Positions 43,403 through 52,281 of a stretch of 64,000 bases of DNA are shown here, piece by piece (position 1 is the first letter of the stretch; every line of letters begins with the position of its first letter). A program made the translations under genes and the position numbers. This DNA is from JBBKWU01 sp037969035 (GTDB lineage Bacteria; Pseudomonadota; Alphaproteobacteria; Micavibrionales; Micavibrionaceae). A model generated the notes under the pieces. The model searched no databases. It saw only the letters and a program-made list of their open reading frames with translations, and was not told the DNA's origin. Where the stretch lies: positions 1 to 64,000 of the forward strand of contig JBBKWU010000010.1 in the NCBI GenBank assembly GCA_037969035.1, written 5' to 3'.

Positions 43403-44881
43403 ATGAATGCTGCCGCTGCGCAACCTGCACAAAAAGAAAACACCGACAACACCGAACGCCCGTCCTTCGATCAAGTTTTGATCGATATCGCGGATTACGT
43501 GATGGATTATGATATCAAAAGCGACGAGGCGTATAAAACTGCGCGCTATTGCCTTATGGACACACTAGCATGCGGTATTCTCGCGCTGAAATTCAAGGCC
43601 TGCACCGCGATGCTCGGGCCACAAGTCGAGGGTATGACTGTGCCGCACGGTGTGCGCGTTCCGGGAACGTCTTACCTGCTCGACCCGATCAAAGGTGCGT
43701 TTGACATTGGCTGCATGGTTCGTTGGTTGGATTATAACGATACGTGGCTTGCTGCTGAATGGGGACATCCGTCGGATAATCTCGGCGCGATTTTGGCGAT
43801 TGCCGATTTCATCAGCCAGAAAAAAGAGGCCGACGGACAACCAGGCTTAAAAATGAAAGACGTTCTGAGCGCGATGATTAAGGCGCATGAAATCCAAGGC
43901 GTGATTGCGTTGGAAAATTCATTTAACCGTGTTGGTCTTGACCATGTAGTGTTGGTGAAGGTTGCCTCAACTGCGCTTGCTATGAAGCTTATGGGCGGCA
44001 CAAAATCACAAATCATTGACGCCCTATCCCATGCATGGGTTGATGGGCAATCATTGCGTACCTATCGCCACGCGCCGAATGCAGGGCCACGCAAAAGTTG
44101 GGCAGCAGGTGATGCCACTTCCCGCGCTGTGCGCCTTTGCCAAATTGTAAAAGATGGTGGGCAAATGGGTATTCCCTCTGTACTGACCGCCAAAGGCTGG
44201 GGGTTTTACGATGTTCTATTCAAAGGCAATGAATTTAAATTCCAGCGCGATTACGGTTCATACGTGATGGAACAAATTTTGTTCAAAATTTCATACCCAG
44301 CGGAATTTCACTCACAAACCGCTGTTGAAGCCGCACATATCTTGCACTCACATGCTAAAGACAGACTGGAAGACATTGAAAAAATTGAATTAACCACGCA
44401 CGAAGCCGCCATTCGCATCATCTCCAAAACAGGCCCCCTGCATAACCCAGCAGATCGTGACCACTGCCTGCAATATATGGTTGCTATCCCGCTAATCCAC
44501 GGCAGTTTGATTGCCGAGCATTACGAAGACGATGTCGCCGCAGATCCGCGTATTCAAATGCTCCGTGATAAAATGGTCGTGAGCGAGAACGAGCAATACA
44601 GCAAAGACTATCACGATCCTAACAAACGCAGCATCGCCAACGCCATGCAGATTTTCTTCAAAGACGGCACATCAACCGACAAGATAGAGATCGAATACCC
44701 TGTCGGGCACCGCAAACGCCGCGACGAAGGCATTCCATTGCTACAAGCAAAGTTTGAGGCCTATATCAAAGGCCACTTTGAGCCTGAGCAAGCGCAGAAA
44801 ATCATCAATATCTGCGACGATCAAAAAGAATTGGAAGATATGTTTGTCACAGACTTTATGACGGCATGGGTTACTAAATAG
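43403..44881 (+). CDS. prpD: MmgE/PrpD-family dehydratase (2-methylcitrate dehydratase)
   Basis: PrpD dehydrates 2-methylcitrate in the methylcitrate cycle for propionate use. The 492-aa protein has the family hallmarks RWLDYNDTWLAAEWGHPSDNLGAIL, DALSHAWVDGQSLRTYRHAPNAGPRKSWAAGDATSRA and ISYPAEFHSQTAVEAA. Ribosome-binding site AGGGGA. No prpB or prpC lies nearby, so other substrates (citrate, or another hydroxy acid) remain possible and the symbol is tentative. A terminator follows at 44922. Confidence 0.88.
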   Translation: MNAAAAQPAQKENTDNTERPSFDQVLIDIADYVMDYDIKSDEAYKTARYCLMDTLACGILALKFKACTAMLGPQVEGMTVPHGVRVPGTSYLLDPIKGAFDIGCMVRWLDYNDTWLAAEWGHPSDNLGAILAIADFISQKKEADGQPGLKMKDVLSAMIKAHEIQGVIALENSFNRVGLDHVVLVKVASTALAMKLMGGTKSQIIDALSHAWVDGQSLRTYRHAPNAGPRKSWAAGDATSRAVRLCQIVKDGGQMGIPSVLTAKGWGFYDVLFKGNEFKFQRDYGSYVMEQILFKISYPAEFHSQTAVEAAHILHSHAKDRLEDIEKIELTTHEAAIRIISKTGPLHNPADRDHCLQYMVAIPLIHGSLIAEHYEDDVAADPRIQMLRDKMVVSENEQYSKDYHDPNKRSIANAMQIFFKDGTSTDKIEIEYPVGHRKRRDEGIPLLQAKFEAYIKGHFEPEQAQKIINICDDQKELEDMFVTDFMTAWVTK

Positions 44882-44921
44882 CCAACCCAGCGCACATTCA
44901 ACGCGCCTTATTACAACAGAC

Positions 44922-44953
44922 AAAAAAAACGCGGCGTCATCACCGCGTTTTTT
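44922..44953 (+). terminator. Terminator after the PrpD-family gene
   Basis: ACGCGG and CCGCGT pair across an 8-nt loop, with A-run before and T-run after. The gene that follows runs in the opposite direction, so it may serve both. Confidence 0.85.
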
Positions 44954-44985
44954 ATTATTCTCAATTTAGAGCTCTACTCTACAGC

Positions 44986-45546
44986 TTACGGCTTTAATGA
45001 CATAAAAGGACGTGACGCTTCAAATGAGGCCTGTTGAATTAAAGGTTTATCGAAAATCTCTGCATACCATGACTCAAATTCAACCGTATACGGATATCCG
45101 TAATTATTGCCGTCTACGTGGAACACATGGTCTGTATCCGCGCAATGCGGCGCTCCAATCTTAGCGGCAAACACGCCATCGTCAACAGGGTCCAAAACCA
45201 ATGTCCATGAGCCTGTGTCTGGCGCAGCAAGAATCGTATATTTGCCCTTAGCAAAAAACTCACCCTCATACTCAGTGTCCATCACAAAGACTTCACCACC
45301 TTCATCTTCAAGTTTGGCTGAATATGCCGCGTAATTAAAACACTCTCTAGGCTCTGACGCTTCCTCAGCAGGCGGCGTGGCACCACCAAAAAGATTTTCA
45401 AAAAGCTCTCTAAGCCCAAGAGGGTCTTGTTCCTCTGGTGCAGGTGTCGGTGCTGGCGCTTCTGGCGCAGCTTCTTGCGCCATTGCGCCTGTTGCTGTCA
45501 ATAGACCCAGAGCGACAGCAGCAGTAAATTGTTTTAAGTTAGACAT
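44986..45546 (-). CDS. Exported protein of unknown function, 186 aa (tandem cluster member 3)
   Basis: The signal peptide MSNLKQFTAAVALGLLTATG…AMAQ is followed by a Pro/Ala/Glu-rich linker (24-42) and a folded-looking domain with two Cys (ECFNYAAYSAKLEDEGGEV, GAPHCADTDHVFHVDGNNYG). It is acidic and beta-rich, with no recognised family. It is the last of three exported proteins in tandem on this strand (46520 to 44986). Their signal peptides are strikingly alike while the mature parts differ. Confidence 0.65.
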   Translation of the reverse strand: MSNLKQFTAAVALGLLTATGAMAQEAAPEAPAPTPAPEEQDPLGLRELFENLFGGATPPAEEASEPRECFNYAAYSAKLEDEGGEVFVMDTEYEGEFFAKGKYTILAAPDTGSWTLVLDPVDDGVFAAKIGAPHCADTDHVFHVDGNNYGYPYTVEFESWYAEIFDKPLIQQASFEASRPFMSLKP

Positions 45547-45618
45547 TGTTTTATTTTCCCTATTTTTTGTTATTTTACTTTTAATATTTATGCATCACTG
45601 ACTTTTAAAAGCACCTAA

Positions 45619-46074
45619 TTAATTACAACCATTCATTCCTATACGAAGACTTGTATCTATGACGCTCTTAATAGCTGATGCTGTTTTTCTTTTCAATTCG
45701 CTAGATACGTCCTCACGACCTGTAACCGCAGCATTGTATTGGTCTACAACATCTTGCTTAAATGACAAAGCATCATCACAAATTTTTTCAGGCTTATTTT
45801 CACTCTCCTGCGGACATAGAGCGGCATATTTTCTTGCAGTATTATTTAAGAGCATAAAAGAAAATCTAAATTCTGTGCTTCTCGAACCCACTTGTGGGGC
45901 GAGCTCTTCTTGCAGTCTAAACGCTTCTTCCACCATAACGCTTTGTGCATAATCGCGTTCGCTGGTTGCACGGCAAGAAAAACCTTCATTCTCTGAAGCG
46001 TCCTGCGCCATGGTCATTGTACTTGTCATACACCCCAAAGCAGCGACCGCTGTAAATTGTTTAATTCTGTTCAT
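45619..46074 (-). CDS. Exported protein of unknown function, 151 aa (tandem cluster member 2)
   Basis: The signal peptide MNRIKQFTAVAALGCMTSTMTMAQ is followed by a helical mature part of about 125 residues with four Cys (FSCRAT, LCPQE, ICDDA, GCN at the end), so disulphides are likely. No family is recognised. It sits 38 bp after the first member and 72 bp before the third, and is probably co-transcribed with them. Confidence 0.6.
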   Translation of the reverse strand: MNRIKQFTAVAALGCMTSTMTMAQDASENEGFSCRATSERDYAQSVMVEEAFRLQEELAPQVGSRSTEFRFSFMLLNNTARKYAALCPQESENKPEKICDDALSFKQDVVDQYNAAVTGREDVSSELKRKTASAIKSVIDTSLRIGMNGCN

Positions 46075-46112
46075 ATTATTGTTCTTTCTTGTCTTGCCTG
46101 CATTTCAATTAT

Positions 46113-46520
46113 TTATAGCGACAGCATCAATTCACGCCAAACACGTTTTTCACCATATTTATTGACCATGTCCTCTATCTGCTGATCTAAAGTATTCTCA
46201 TCAGTTCCAAGTTTTTCAAGGCATGTTTTTCTGACAATACTATCCTCTAAAGAGAACGTTTCAAAAAACAACTCTTCCTCTGTCATTGCGCGCCCATGTT
46301 GATCAAGCCATTTTTTATCTACCGATTCAGCCAGTGCGTCTGCATGATTATCGTACATATCATCAGAACAAGCTTGAAATTCACGAACGACATTGAAAAG
46401 ACCCTGTTCTTCTGGTGTAAACGCCGGTGTCACAGGTTTGGTATCTTGTGCATACACCGCCGCACCAGACAAGGCCGTAGCCGTCGCAGCCGCCGCAATA
46501 ATTTGTTTTAATGAATTCAT
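46113..46520 (-). CDS. Exported protein of unknown function, 135 aa (tandem cluster member 1)
   Basis: The signal peptide MNSLKQIIAAAATATALSGAAVYAQ is followed by a helical, acidic mature part of 110 residues with two Cys (QACSDDM, KTCLEK). A good ribosome-binding site (GGGAG) is present. It is the first gene of a three-gene run of exported proteins and is divergent from the MFS transporter gene. Confidence 0.6.
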   Translation of the reverse strand: MNSLKQIIAAAATATALSGAAVYAQDTKPVTPAFTPEEQGLFNVVREFQACSDDMYDNHADALAESVDKKWLDQHGRAMTEEELFFETFSLEDSIVRKTCLEKLGTDENTLDQQIEDMVNKYGEKRVWRELMLSL

Positions 46521-46700
46521 TATATATCACTCCCATGTGCTTATTTTTTTGTGTTGTCTGCGACATTAAACATAAAAAAAAATGCTGTCAAATCATATGA
46601 CAAAGAAAGGGGAATGATTTATCTCTTTTATGTTGTTCTCACGGCAATTTTACTATACTTCTCGGGCATAATTTTGACCCTCTCGCGTAAGGTGACTCCT

Positions 46701-47963
46701 ATGAATAAAGTACTTATCGGTGCATGGCCCCTTTTCGTTGGACTTGCGCTTATTATGGTGGGTAACGGCCTTCAGGGAACATTGCTCGGGGTGCGTGCCA
46801 ATATCGAGGGATTCGGCACCGCCACAACCGGTCTTATCATGTCGCTGTATTACTTCGGCTTTCTTGCTGGCTCTATTGCTGCGCCGAACCTCATTCGCAA
46901 TGTTGGGCATATTCGCGTGTTTGCGGCCTTGGCCTCACTAGCGTCCACAACAGTTCTTTTCCACGCCATATTCCCAAACCCTATTGTATGGGGTGTCATC
47001 CGTGTTATCACGGGCTTTGGTTTTGCGGGGCTTTATATCGTGATCGAAAGCTGGCTTAACGGGATGGCGGACAATAAAAACCGTGGGCAAATTCTCGGGC
47101 TCTATATTCTTATCACTTATGGCTGTATGGCCATCGGTCAGTTCTTACTTACTCTCTACGACCCAGCGGGTGCGGAGCTATTTATCATTACCTCTGTTTT
47201 GGTATCATGTGCGCTTGTTCCTATCTCTCTCAGCAAACGCCAAGCACCGTCCCTTCCTGCCAGTGAACGTGTAAGTCTACGCAAGATATATGAAATATCC
47301 CCCCTTGGTGTGATTAGTGCCTTCATGTCTGGTGTTGGTGGTGGCGTGGTTTTTGCCATTGGTGCCGTCTATGCCACACAGGTCGGCATGAACACCTTGC
47401 AAGTATCATCCTTTATGGCGGCCATCATTTTGGGCGGCATGTGCTTTCAGTATCCTATTGGCTTGCTCTCCGATAAATTTGACAGGCGCGTCATCATCAT
47501 TGTCTGTGCCGCTGCGGCATCGGTTATGGCGTTCCTATGTACCCTGTTTGATGCAGGCTGGGGGTTATATACAATGGTGTTCTTATTCTGGGGATGTGGT
47601 GTACCGCTCTATGCGCTTGGGATTGCTTACACGAATGACCGTTTAGAGCCAAACCAAATTCTTGCGGCCAGCAGCTCACTTATCCTGCTCAACGGCGCGG
47701 GTGCTTGTCTTGGCCCGCTTAGCGTTACCATCGCTATGGCGACCTTAGGGCCACACGCCTTCTTCCCGTCATTGGGGGTTATCTATATCTTCACCAGTGC
47801 GTTTGCGCTCTATCGTCTCACCGTCAGAAAAGCCGTGCTTGCAGAAAACCAAGGGCAATTTGTTGGTGCCCCTGCACGTGGTGCTTATTTTGTGGCACAA
47901 TACACCGAAGACGAAGCCACCGAGATCGCCGAAGCTGATGAAGAAGCGTTGAAAGACTCGTAA
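46701..47963 (+). CDS. Major facilitator superfamily transporter (YcaD-like)
   Basis: This 12-helix secondary transporter of about 420 residues starts MNKVLIGAWPLFVGLALIMVGNGLQGTLLGVRANIEG, as in the YcaD group. Loop motifs of MFS proteins are present (YPIGLLSDKFDRRVIIIV). The tail is acidic. I chose the ATG at 46701 (AAGGTGA upstream). A start at 46614 with AAAGGGGA would add a hydrophobic stretch of about 29 residues, which reads like a real extra helix, so the longer form cannot be excluded. The substrate is unknown. Confidence 0.88.
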   Translation: MNKVLIGAWPLFVGLALIMVGNGLQGTLLGVRANIEGFGTATTGLIMSLYYFGFLAGSIAAPNLIRNVGHIRVFAALASLASTTVLFHAIFPNPIVWGVIRVITGFGFAGLYIVIESWLNGMADNKNRGQILGLYILITYGCMAIGQFLLTLYDPAGAELFIITSVLVSCALVPISLSKRQAPSLPASERVSLRKIYEISPLGVISAFMSGVGGGVVFAIGAVYATQVGMNTLQVSSFMAAIILGGMCFQYPIGLLSDKFDRRVIIIVCAAAASVMAFLCTLFDAGWGLYTMVFLFWGCGVPLYALGIAYTNDRLEPNQILAASSSLILLNGAGACLGPLSVTIAMATLGPHAFFPSLGVIYIFTSAFALYRLTVRKAVLAENQGQFVGAPARGAYFVAQYTEDEATEIAEADEEALKDS

Positions 47964-48030
47964 AGCCATACATCGAAGAGCTTGGCTACTAAAATTTAAG
48001 GGAGCTAGCGACCTTAAGAGCACTTCCTAA

Positions 48031-49215
48031 TTAATGCCCCATAGCCTCATGATCCATGGCGGGGGCATCTTCGGCCTCGTGACCGTCACTAGCGTCACCA
48101 TCAGTTGCCGCATCATGGTCAGGCATCGTGCCTTTCATCTCCATGAATATATCCTCATTGGAATGTTCGCCTTGCTCGGCGATTTGTACGCCGAACGGGA
48201 TATAGACATCTTTGCCACCAATCAGTACCTGTAAGAAAAATCGCATATAGCCAGCCTCCGCAGGCCTTAGATGAAACTCAAGCGTTGGGCCGCCACGATC
48301 AGCAGACGAGGTTGGCTCTTCTCCCATAGGATGAACATGGGCAATGCCTTCATAATCACCGCGAAAACCAACCAAGTGCGCGTATGCACCCATAACAGGC
48401 TCTAGCCCCATAAATGCTTTACCATCCGCGCTCATCACATCAAAATACACCATGGTGTCCTGATCCTTAGCCAGTTCCTTTGTGCTCATGCTCATCACAT
48501 ATTTTAAACCGTTATGTTCGGCGCTCATGCTTTCTGTTTCGGTGACCTTTTGATCGCTACAATCCTGCATCCCTGGTAAATCAGCCTGCGCTGTTTGCTC
48601 AGGACCGTCCGTTGGGAATAAATCCGCCCACATACGATAACTGCAATCTGTTTTCGGGATGATGGTAACGACATATTCACCCGGAACATCTGACGGCATC
48701 GGGTGGCTATGCCTGTAATCATTTAACGTTGGCTCGTTCACCATCAAATGGATGATTTTGGTATGGAACGTTTGTAAATGGTCTGCGGTCACAGGCTCAT
48801 TATTATCCTGATAAGTCAGGCGCAGTGTTACTTTGTTCTCTTTGTCTTTGACCAGTTTTTCTGTTCTGACGACTTCAATATCAATCATACGGTCATGCCC
48901 CTCATCGGGTATAGAGGCCTGCCACGCGGCCTTACCTGCTTTACCCAAATCATCCTCAAGAACCTTAACGCGCTCTTTGGCGGCCTTCATAAGCAACTCA
49001 TACTCATCCTTAGAAATGTTAAAGTCCTTTTCGTGTGCCTTTTTGATTAAATCCATATAGCTCGTATCTTCTGCTGCGGCTGTCGGCACTGGGGTTGAGG
49101 TTGAGTCTGGCGTCTGCGCTCCTGCTGCTTGTGTATAAAGAACACTCAAAACCACAAAGCTCACAAGAGCCATAAACCTACATAAAGCTGCCATATTTTC
49201 ACCTATATAATTCAT
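48031..49215 (-). CDS. Exported His-rich protein with repeated beta-sandwich-like domains; possible metal handling
   Basis: This 394-aa protein has a signal peptide (to about residue 34, AAGAQ), a helical part (50-105) and two beta-rich halves. The second has VMGAYAHLVGFRGDYEGIAHVHPMG, a pattern seen in exported proteins around copper handling, and the first has FHTKIIHLMVNEPTLNDYRHSHPMP. The C-terminus is His/Asp/Glu-rich (DHDAATDGDASDGHEAEDAP, ending DHEAMGH). His- and Met-rich exported proteins often bind copper or other metals; no metal gene lies nearby. Two Cys (TDCSYRMW, MQDCSDQ) may form a disulphide. Confidence 0.6.
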   Translation of the reverse strand: MNYIGENMAALCRFMALVSFVVLSVLYTQAAGAQTPDSTSTPVPTAAAEDTSYMDLIKKAHEKDFNISKDEYELLMKAAKERVKVLEDDLGKAGKAAWQASIPDEGHDRMIDIEVVRTEKLVKDKENKVTLRLTYQDNNEPVTADHLQTFHTKIIHLMVNEPTLNDYRHSHPMPSDVPGEYVVTIIPKTDCSYRMWADLFPTDGPEQTAQADLPGMQDCSDQKVTETESMSAEHNGLKYVMSMSTKELAKDQDTMVYFDVMSADGKAFMGLEPVMGAYAHLVGFRGDYEGIAHVHPMGEEPTSSADRGGPTLEFHLRPAEAGYMRFFLQVLIGGKDVYIPFGVQIAEQGEHSNEDIFMEMKGTMPDHDAATDGDASDGHEAEDAPAMDHEAMGH

Positions 49216-49336
49216 CTATCATTCATCCGAAATGGAATGGTCTTCATCCTGATGGGGAAAAGATTTTCGGAGGTCTTTGTTTTATTCCTGATTAATACTA
49301 ATCTAATAATCACATCCGTCAAAGATAAGGTTAAAA

Positions 49337-49918
49337 ATGGTCACAAAAACCTACCGTGAAACATACCGCATTGCATTTATAGTGCTGCTGACACTTATGT
49401 TGTCTGCCTGCGCGGGTGACAAGCACGAAACGCCTGCTGCCCCGCACATGACTCCGCTGCCTGCACAAAAAGCAATCAACGACCCGAGCAACGGACAGTT
49501 CATGGATGAAATCGCGCATTACATCGCCGCACAAAATGCGCCCAACAACACGCGCTACGAGTTCACCCGTGTTGATCTAAACGGTGATGGTCGCCGCGAG
49601 GGTATTGCGTTGATGAAAACACCGCATAAATTCTGGTGCGAGGAATATGGCTGCCGCATGGTGGTGTTTGCCGCAAACAACGATGGCTTTAACGTTCAAT
49701 CCGAAATCGCGCCTGTGCGCGGACCATTCATCGTGATGAATGAACAGACAAATGGCTGGAAACATATCATGGCGCGTGTATCAGGACGTTCTGGCTGGGA
49801 GGCAAAGAATGTTATTCTGCGCTATGATGGCAAATCATACCCGCCCCAACCCGCGTACCAACCTTCGGTACAATACAGCCTAAACAACGCCACAGGCGGC
49901 GTTCAAATATTTCCTTAA
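49337..49918 (+). CDS. Predicted lipoprotein, 193 aa
   Basis: The N-terminus IAFIVLLTLMLSACAGD is a lipoprotein signal with the lipobox L-S-A-C (lipidated Cys about residue 25), so it should be anchored to a membrane on the outside of the cytoplasm. The mature part has TRVDLNGDGRREGIAL, an Asp-rich calcium-binding-like loop as found in FG-GAP or EF-hand-like folds, and two further Cys (FWCEEYGCRMVV). No family is recognised. Ribosome-binding site AAGG. Confidence 0.65.
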   Translation: MVTKTYRETYRIAFIVLLTLMLSACAGDKHETPAAPHMTPLPAQKAINDPSNGQFMDEIAHYIAAQNAPNNTRYEFTRVDLNGDGRREGIALMKTPHKFWCEEYGCRMVVFAANNDGFNVQSEIAPVRGPFIVMNEQTNGWKHIMARVSGRSGWEAKNVILRYDGKSYPPQPAYQPSVQYSLNNATGGVQIFP

Positions 49919-49935
49919 GTTACTTTTTTGCGCGC

Positions 49936-50457
49936 CTATTTCTTGCGGCGGTTATAACGGCTGATAAAGGCACTCATGAAGCTTTGGATGCCATCTTGAT
50001 CACCCTCTTTTACAGCCTTCACATCATCTTCAAGCCATTTCTTTTCTTCATCGGCAAGCTCCAGCGTGATCGTACCGATCAAGCTATCAAAGTTAAGCTC
50101 CTTGAGGTGCGTTTCTTTTAGCTTCAAAACAATCTGTTGTTCTTGCTCGGCAAAGTCACCATCACACCAACAGAGCAAGCGCGCGAAATAGAAAAATGCG
50201 CTGCGGTCTGTTTGTGTTGAGATTTCCGAAAACATATGTCCGATGTCCTGCGGTGTTTTTATATCCCCGCGCAAAATAGCGCGTTGTGCATCGTTAAATG
50301 GTTCGCGGTTCAAGATATCTTGCATGAACTGGCGTTCTTCGAGCGTAATCACGTGATCGGCATGCGCCAAAGCAAAAATCGCGCGCCACATATGAAAACG
50401 GCTATCTTCCATCGCATTATCGTTGTCTTGGTTATTATCGTTTCCGCTCTGTGTCAT
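49936..50457 (-). CDS. TerB-like cytoplasmic protein, 173 aa
   Basis: This acidic helical protein has MWRAIFALAHADHVITLEERQFMQDIL, the pattern of TerB/DUF533-like proteins in which acidic residues in a helical bundle bind a metal. A second similar helix pair occurs at LLCWCDGDFAEQEQQIVLKLKETHL. The biological role of such stand-alone proteins is unknown. It is divergent from a small gene with a candidate LexA box between them (50543-50557, 86 bp upstream of this start). Ribosome-binding site AAAGGA. Confidence 0.6.
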   Translation of the reverse strand: MTQSGNDNNQDNDNAMEDSRFHMWRAIFALAHADHVITLEERQFMQDILNREPFNDAQRAILRGDIKTPQDIGHMFSEISTQTDRSAFFYFARLLCWCDGDFAEQEQQIVLKLKETHLKELNFDSLIGTITLELADEEKKWLEDDVKAVKEGDQDGIQSFMSAFISRYNRRKK

Positions 50458-50542
50458 GAATTTTTCCTTTATCTGTCATTCTGCGCAATCATCATACTCC
50501 GATGAATGCAAAAAACAAATTTTCATTCCTTTGATTATCTTT

Positions 50543-50557
50543 GTTCTTGCTTTGTTC
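50543..50557 (+). promoter_or_regulatory. Candidate LexA (SOS) box, alphaproteobacterial type
   Basis: GTTC-N7-GTTC fits exactly the direct repeat bound by alphaproteobacterial LexA. It overlaps a possible promoter (-35 TTGCTT at 50547-50552, 16-bp spacer, -10 TATGTT at 50569-50574) for the 66-aa gene at 50615. Two such eight-base matches are expected by chance in 64 kb of both strands, so position is the main support. Confidence 0.5.
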
Positions 50558-50614
50558 TTTTTCTGTGTTATGTTGGTTTCAGAACAAAGAAACAGACAAA
50601 CGGAACGCCACACC

Positions 50615-50815
50615 ATGACAACATCCATGATAAATGCCCGTAAGACAACATTGTGCCAACGCTCGGAACGCGACGTTTCATCCCGTATCACAGAACGTAT
50701 TTTCAGGAACGTTGAGGGTGATAGCATGTATCCTGTTGCCCTCATAAGCTATGACTATGTCATCGCGAAAATGGCATCCCTGCGCATCCCTGAACGCGCC
50801 GTTTTGTATAAGTAA
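50615..50815 (+). CDS. Small 66-aa protein behind a candidate SOS box
   Basis: The frame starts MTTSMINARKTTLCQRSERDVSSRITERI and ends AVLYK. It is basic and soluble and not recognised. A longer frame from 50423 would overlap the divergent TerB-like gene and lie upstream of the promoter, so the ATG at 50615 is preferred. The ribosome-binding site is poor (CGGA). If the SOS box is real, this would be a damage-induced small protein, as known in other alphaproteobacteria (for example the Caulobacter division inhibitors), though unlike those it has no membrane segment. Confidence 0.45.
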   Translation: MTTSMINARKTTLCQRSERDVSSRITERIFRNVEGDSMYPVALISYDYVIAKMASLRIPERAVLYK

Positions 50816-50893
50816 AATTCTCCTCGGCTCCCCATAGACGCGCCATTTAAAATCGGTTATAAGACTGTATCTAAAAAACAGATCAGGTGATTT

Positions 50894-51385
50894 ATGACTG
50901 CCATAATGCCAAACGAAGCCTACCGCGCCAGCACCAAAGACGGCACGGATATTGTGATACGCGAAGCACGCTCAGACGAGGATTACTACAAAGCTTATCC
51001 CGTTCTGCTGCAACTTATCCCCGATCTTGATATGCAAACATATTCCCAACGCGTCTTTGTTGCACGCGCCACGGGATACCGCATGTTTATGGCCGAAATG
51101 GATGGCGATGTTGTTGGTGTAATCGGCATGATCCACAACCACAACCTGCATGACGGTTTTGTGACTTATATCGAACAAGTGGTTGTCGACAGCGAATATC
51201 GCGGCAAAGGCATTGGATCGCATCTTTTGGAATTTGCAGAAAACCGCGCCAAAGAAGAAGGCTGCGATGAGATTGAGCTTGATATCGATTCAAAAGACGG
51301 CAAGAAAGCTGAAGATTTTTATATGAACAACGGCTACAAGCTCAGCGGGAAATACCTCTACAAGGATTTGCGCGTCGAAGCATAA
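50894..51385 (+). CDS. GNAT-family N-acetyltransferase
   Basis: This 163-aa enzyme transfers an acetyl group from acetyl-CoA to an unknown amine. The GNAT core is clear: VTYIEQVVVDSEYRGKGIGSHLLEFAENRAKEEGC, with the CoA-binding YRGKGIGS loop, and FYMNNGYKLSGKYLYKDL at the end. Ribosome-binding site CAGGTGA. It lies 26 bp before the BPL_N-like gene on the same strand and is probably in one operon with it. Confidence 0.88.
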   Translation: MTAIMPNEAYRASTKDGTDIVIREARSDEDYYKAYPVLLQLIPDLDMQTYSQRVFVARATGYRMFMAEMDGDVVGVIGMIHNHNLHDGFVTYIEQVVVDSEYRGKGIGSHLLEFAENRAKEEGCDEIELDIDSKDGKKAEDFYMNNGYKLSGKYLYKDLRVEA

Positions 51386-51411
51386 ACTATGGCAGTGAGG
51401 GAATACACACC

Positions 51412-52251
51412 ATGGCACAAAACACGAAATCTAAAATACTGATCTATAATGAACGCCCTGCGGCGATTGGCTCGCTTATGCCTGCGCTGCAAGATTCGTT
51501 TGGTAATCACGCGATTGATCTTGTAAAAACCGATCTGTCTGATTTGCAAACCAATCTAAAATCTCCTGCTATGGCCTTTGTGCTACCGGGTATCATCGGC
51601 GCAGACAGCCCCTATCCCAATCAACTCACGCCTGAAATCATGAAAACCCTTCACAATAAAATTGAAAACGGCATGATCGGCATTTTCATCTGTGCGGGTG
51701 CGGCGTTTGTTAGCCGCGAAACACAATGGAACCCGCCATGGGGCAAAGCCAAAAGCCGCAATCAATTACAACCGCTCTTCAACGGTCTTGCCAAAGGTCC
51801 CGTCACGCATCTGGCAAAGTTACCCGAAGAAGGCGTGGGTGATGTCACACTTGCCCCCCTCACCTATCATCTGCCTGATGGCACGCCGCGCACGGCCTCC
51901 ATCTATTACGGCAATGGCACGTACTTCCTGCCCGATGACGAAAATGATCCAAACCTAAAGGTCATTGCGCGGTTTTACACCGTAGAGGGAAATCCCCCTG
52001 CTATCGTTCGCGTTCAAAAGGGCAAAGGCTTTTCCTACCTCATGTCTGTCCACCCTGAAATCGGGCCTGTTGCGCTCAGCAAAGATCAAACAATTAAAAA
52101 CCACACCGAATTAAAGAAACTAACCGAAGCCCTCACGCACCATGAAACAGGCCGAAAAGAGCTTTGGGGCATGATCATGCAAGACATGCTCGACCACCGC
52201 ACAGCAATGGCACGCGCCGCGTATAACAACAACAACAACCCTAAACCCTAA
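51412..52251 (+). CDS. BPL_N-like (biotin-protein ligase N-terminal, GATase-1-like) protein
   Basis: This 279-aa protein resembles the amidotransferase-like domain that forms the N-terminal part of fungal biotin–protein ligases and occurs alone in bacteria. The nucleophile elbow GIFICAGAAFVS (Cys 94) follows AFVLPGIIGADSPY, and a later SVHPEIGPVAL gives a candidate catalytic His. The C-terminal BirA-type catalytic domain is absent. The function of stand-alone BPL_N proteins is not known. The end of the gene is a short Asn-rich stretch. Ribosome-binding site GAGGGA. Confidence 0.72.
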   Translation: MAQNTKSKILIYNERPAAIGSLMPALQDSFGNHAIDLVKTDLSDLQTNLKSPAMAFVLPGIIGADSPYPNQLTPEIMKTLHNKIENGMIGIFICAGAAFVSRETQWNPPWGKAKSRNQLQPLFNGLAKGPVTHLAKLPEEGVGDVTLAPLTYHLPDGTPRTASIYYGNGTYFLPDDENDPNLKVIARFYTVEGNPPAIVRVQKGKGFSYLMSVHPEIGPVALSKDQTIKNHTELKKLTEALTHHETGRKELWGMIMQDMLDHRTAMARAAYNNNNNPKP

Positions 52252-52281
52252 CCCTAATCACCTCACAAAGGAATTATCGTC

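Noticed and set aside
50423..50614. Longer 130-aa reading of the small SOS-linked gene with a membrane segment
   Set aside because: It would overlap the divergent TerB-like gene and start upstream of the probable promoter. The hydrophobic stretch arises from the AT-rich promoter region.
52236..52258. CCCTAA-type telomere-like repeat at the end of the BPL_N-like gene
   Set aside because: It is only two to three imperfect copies, partly coding Asn/Pro codons, inside a bacterial operon.
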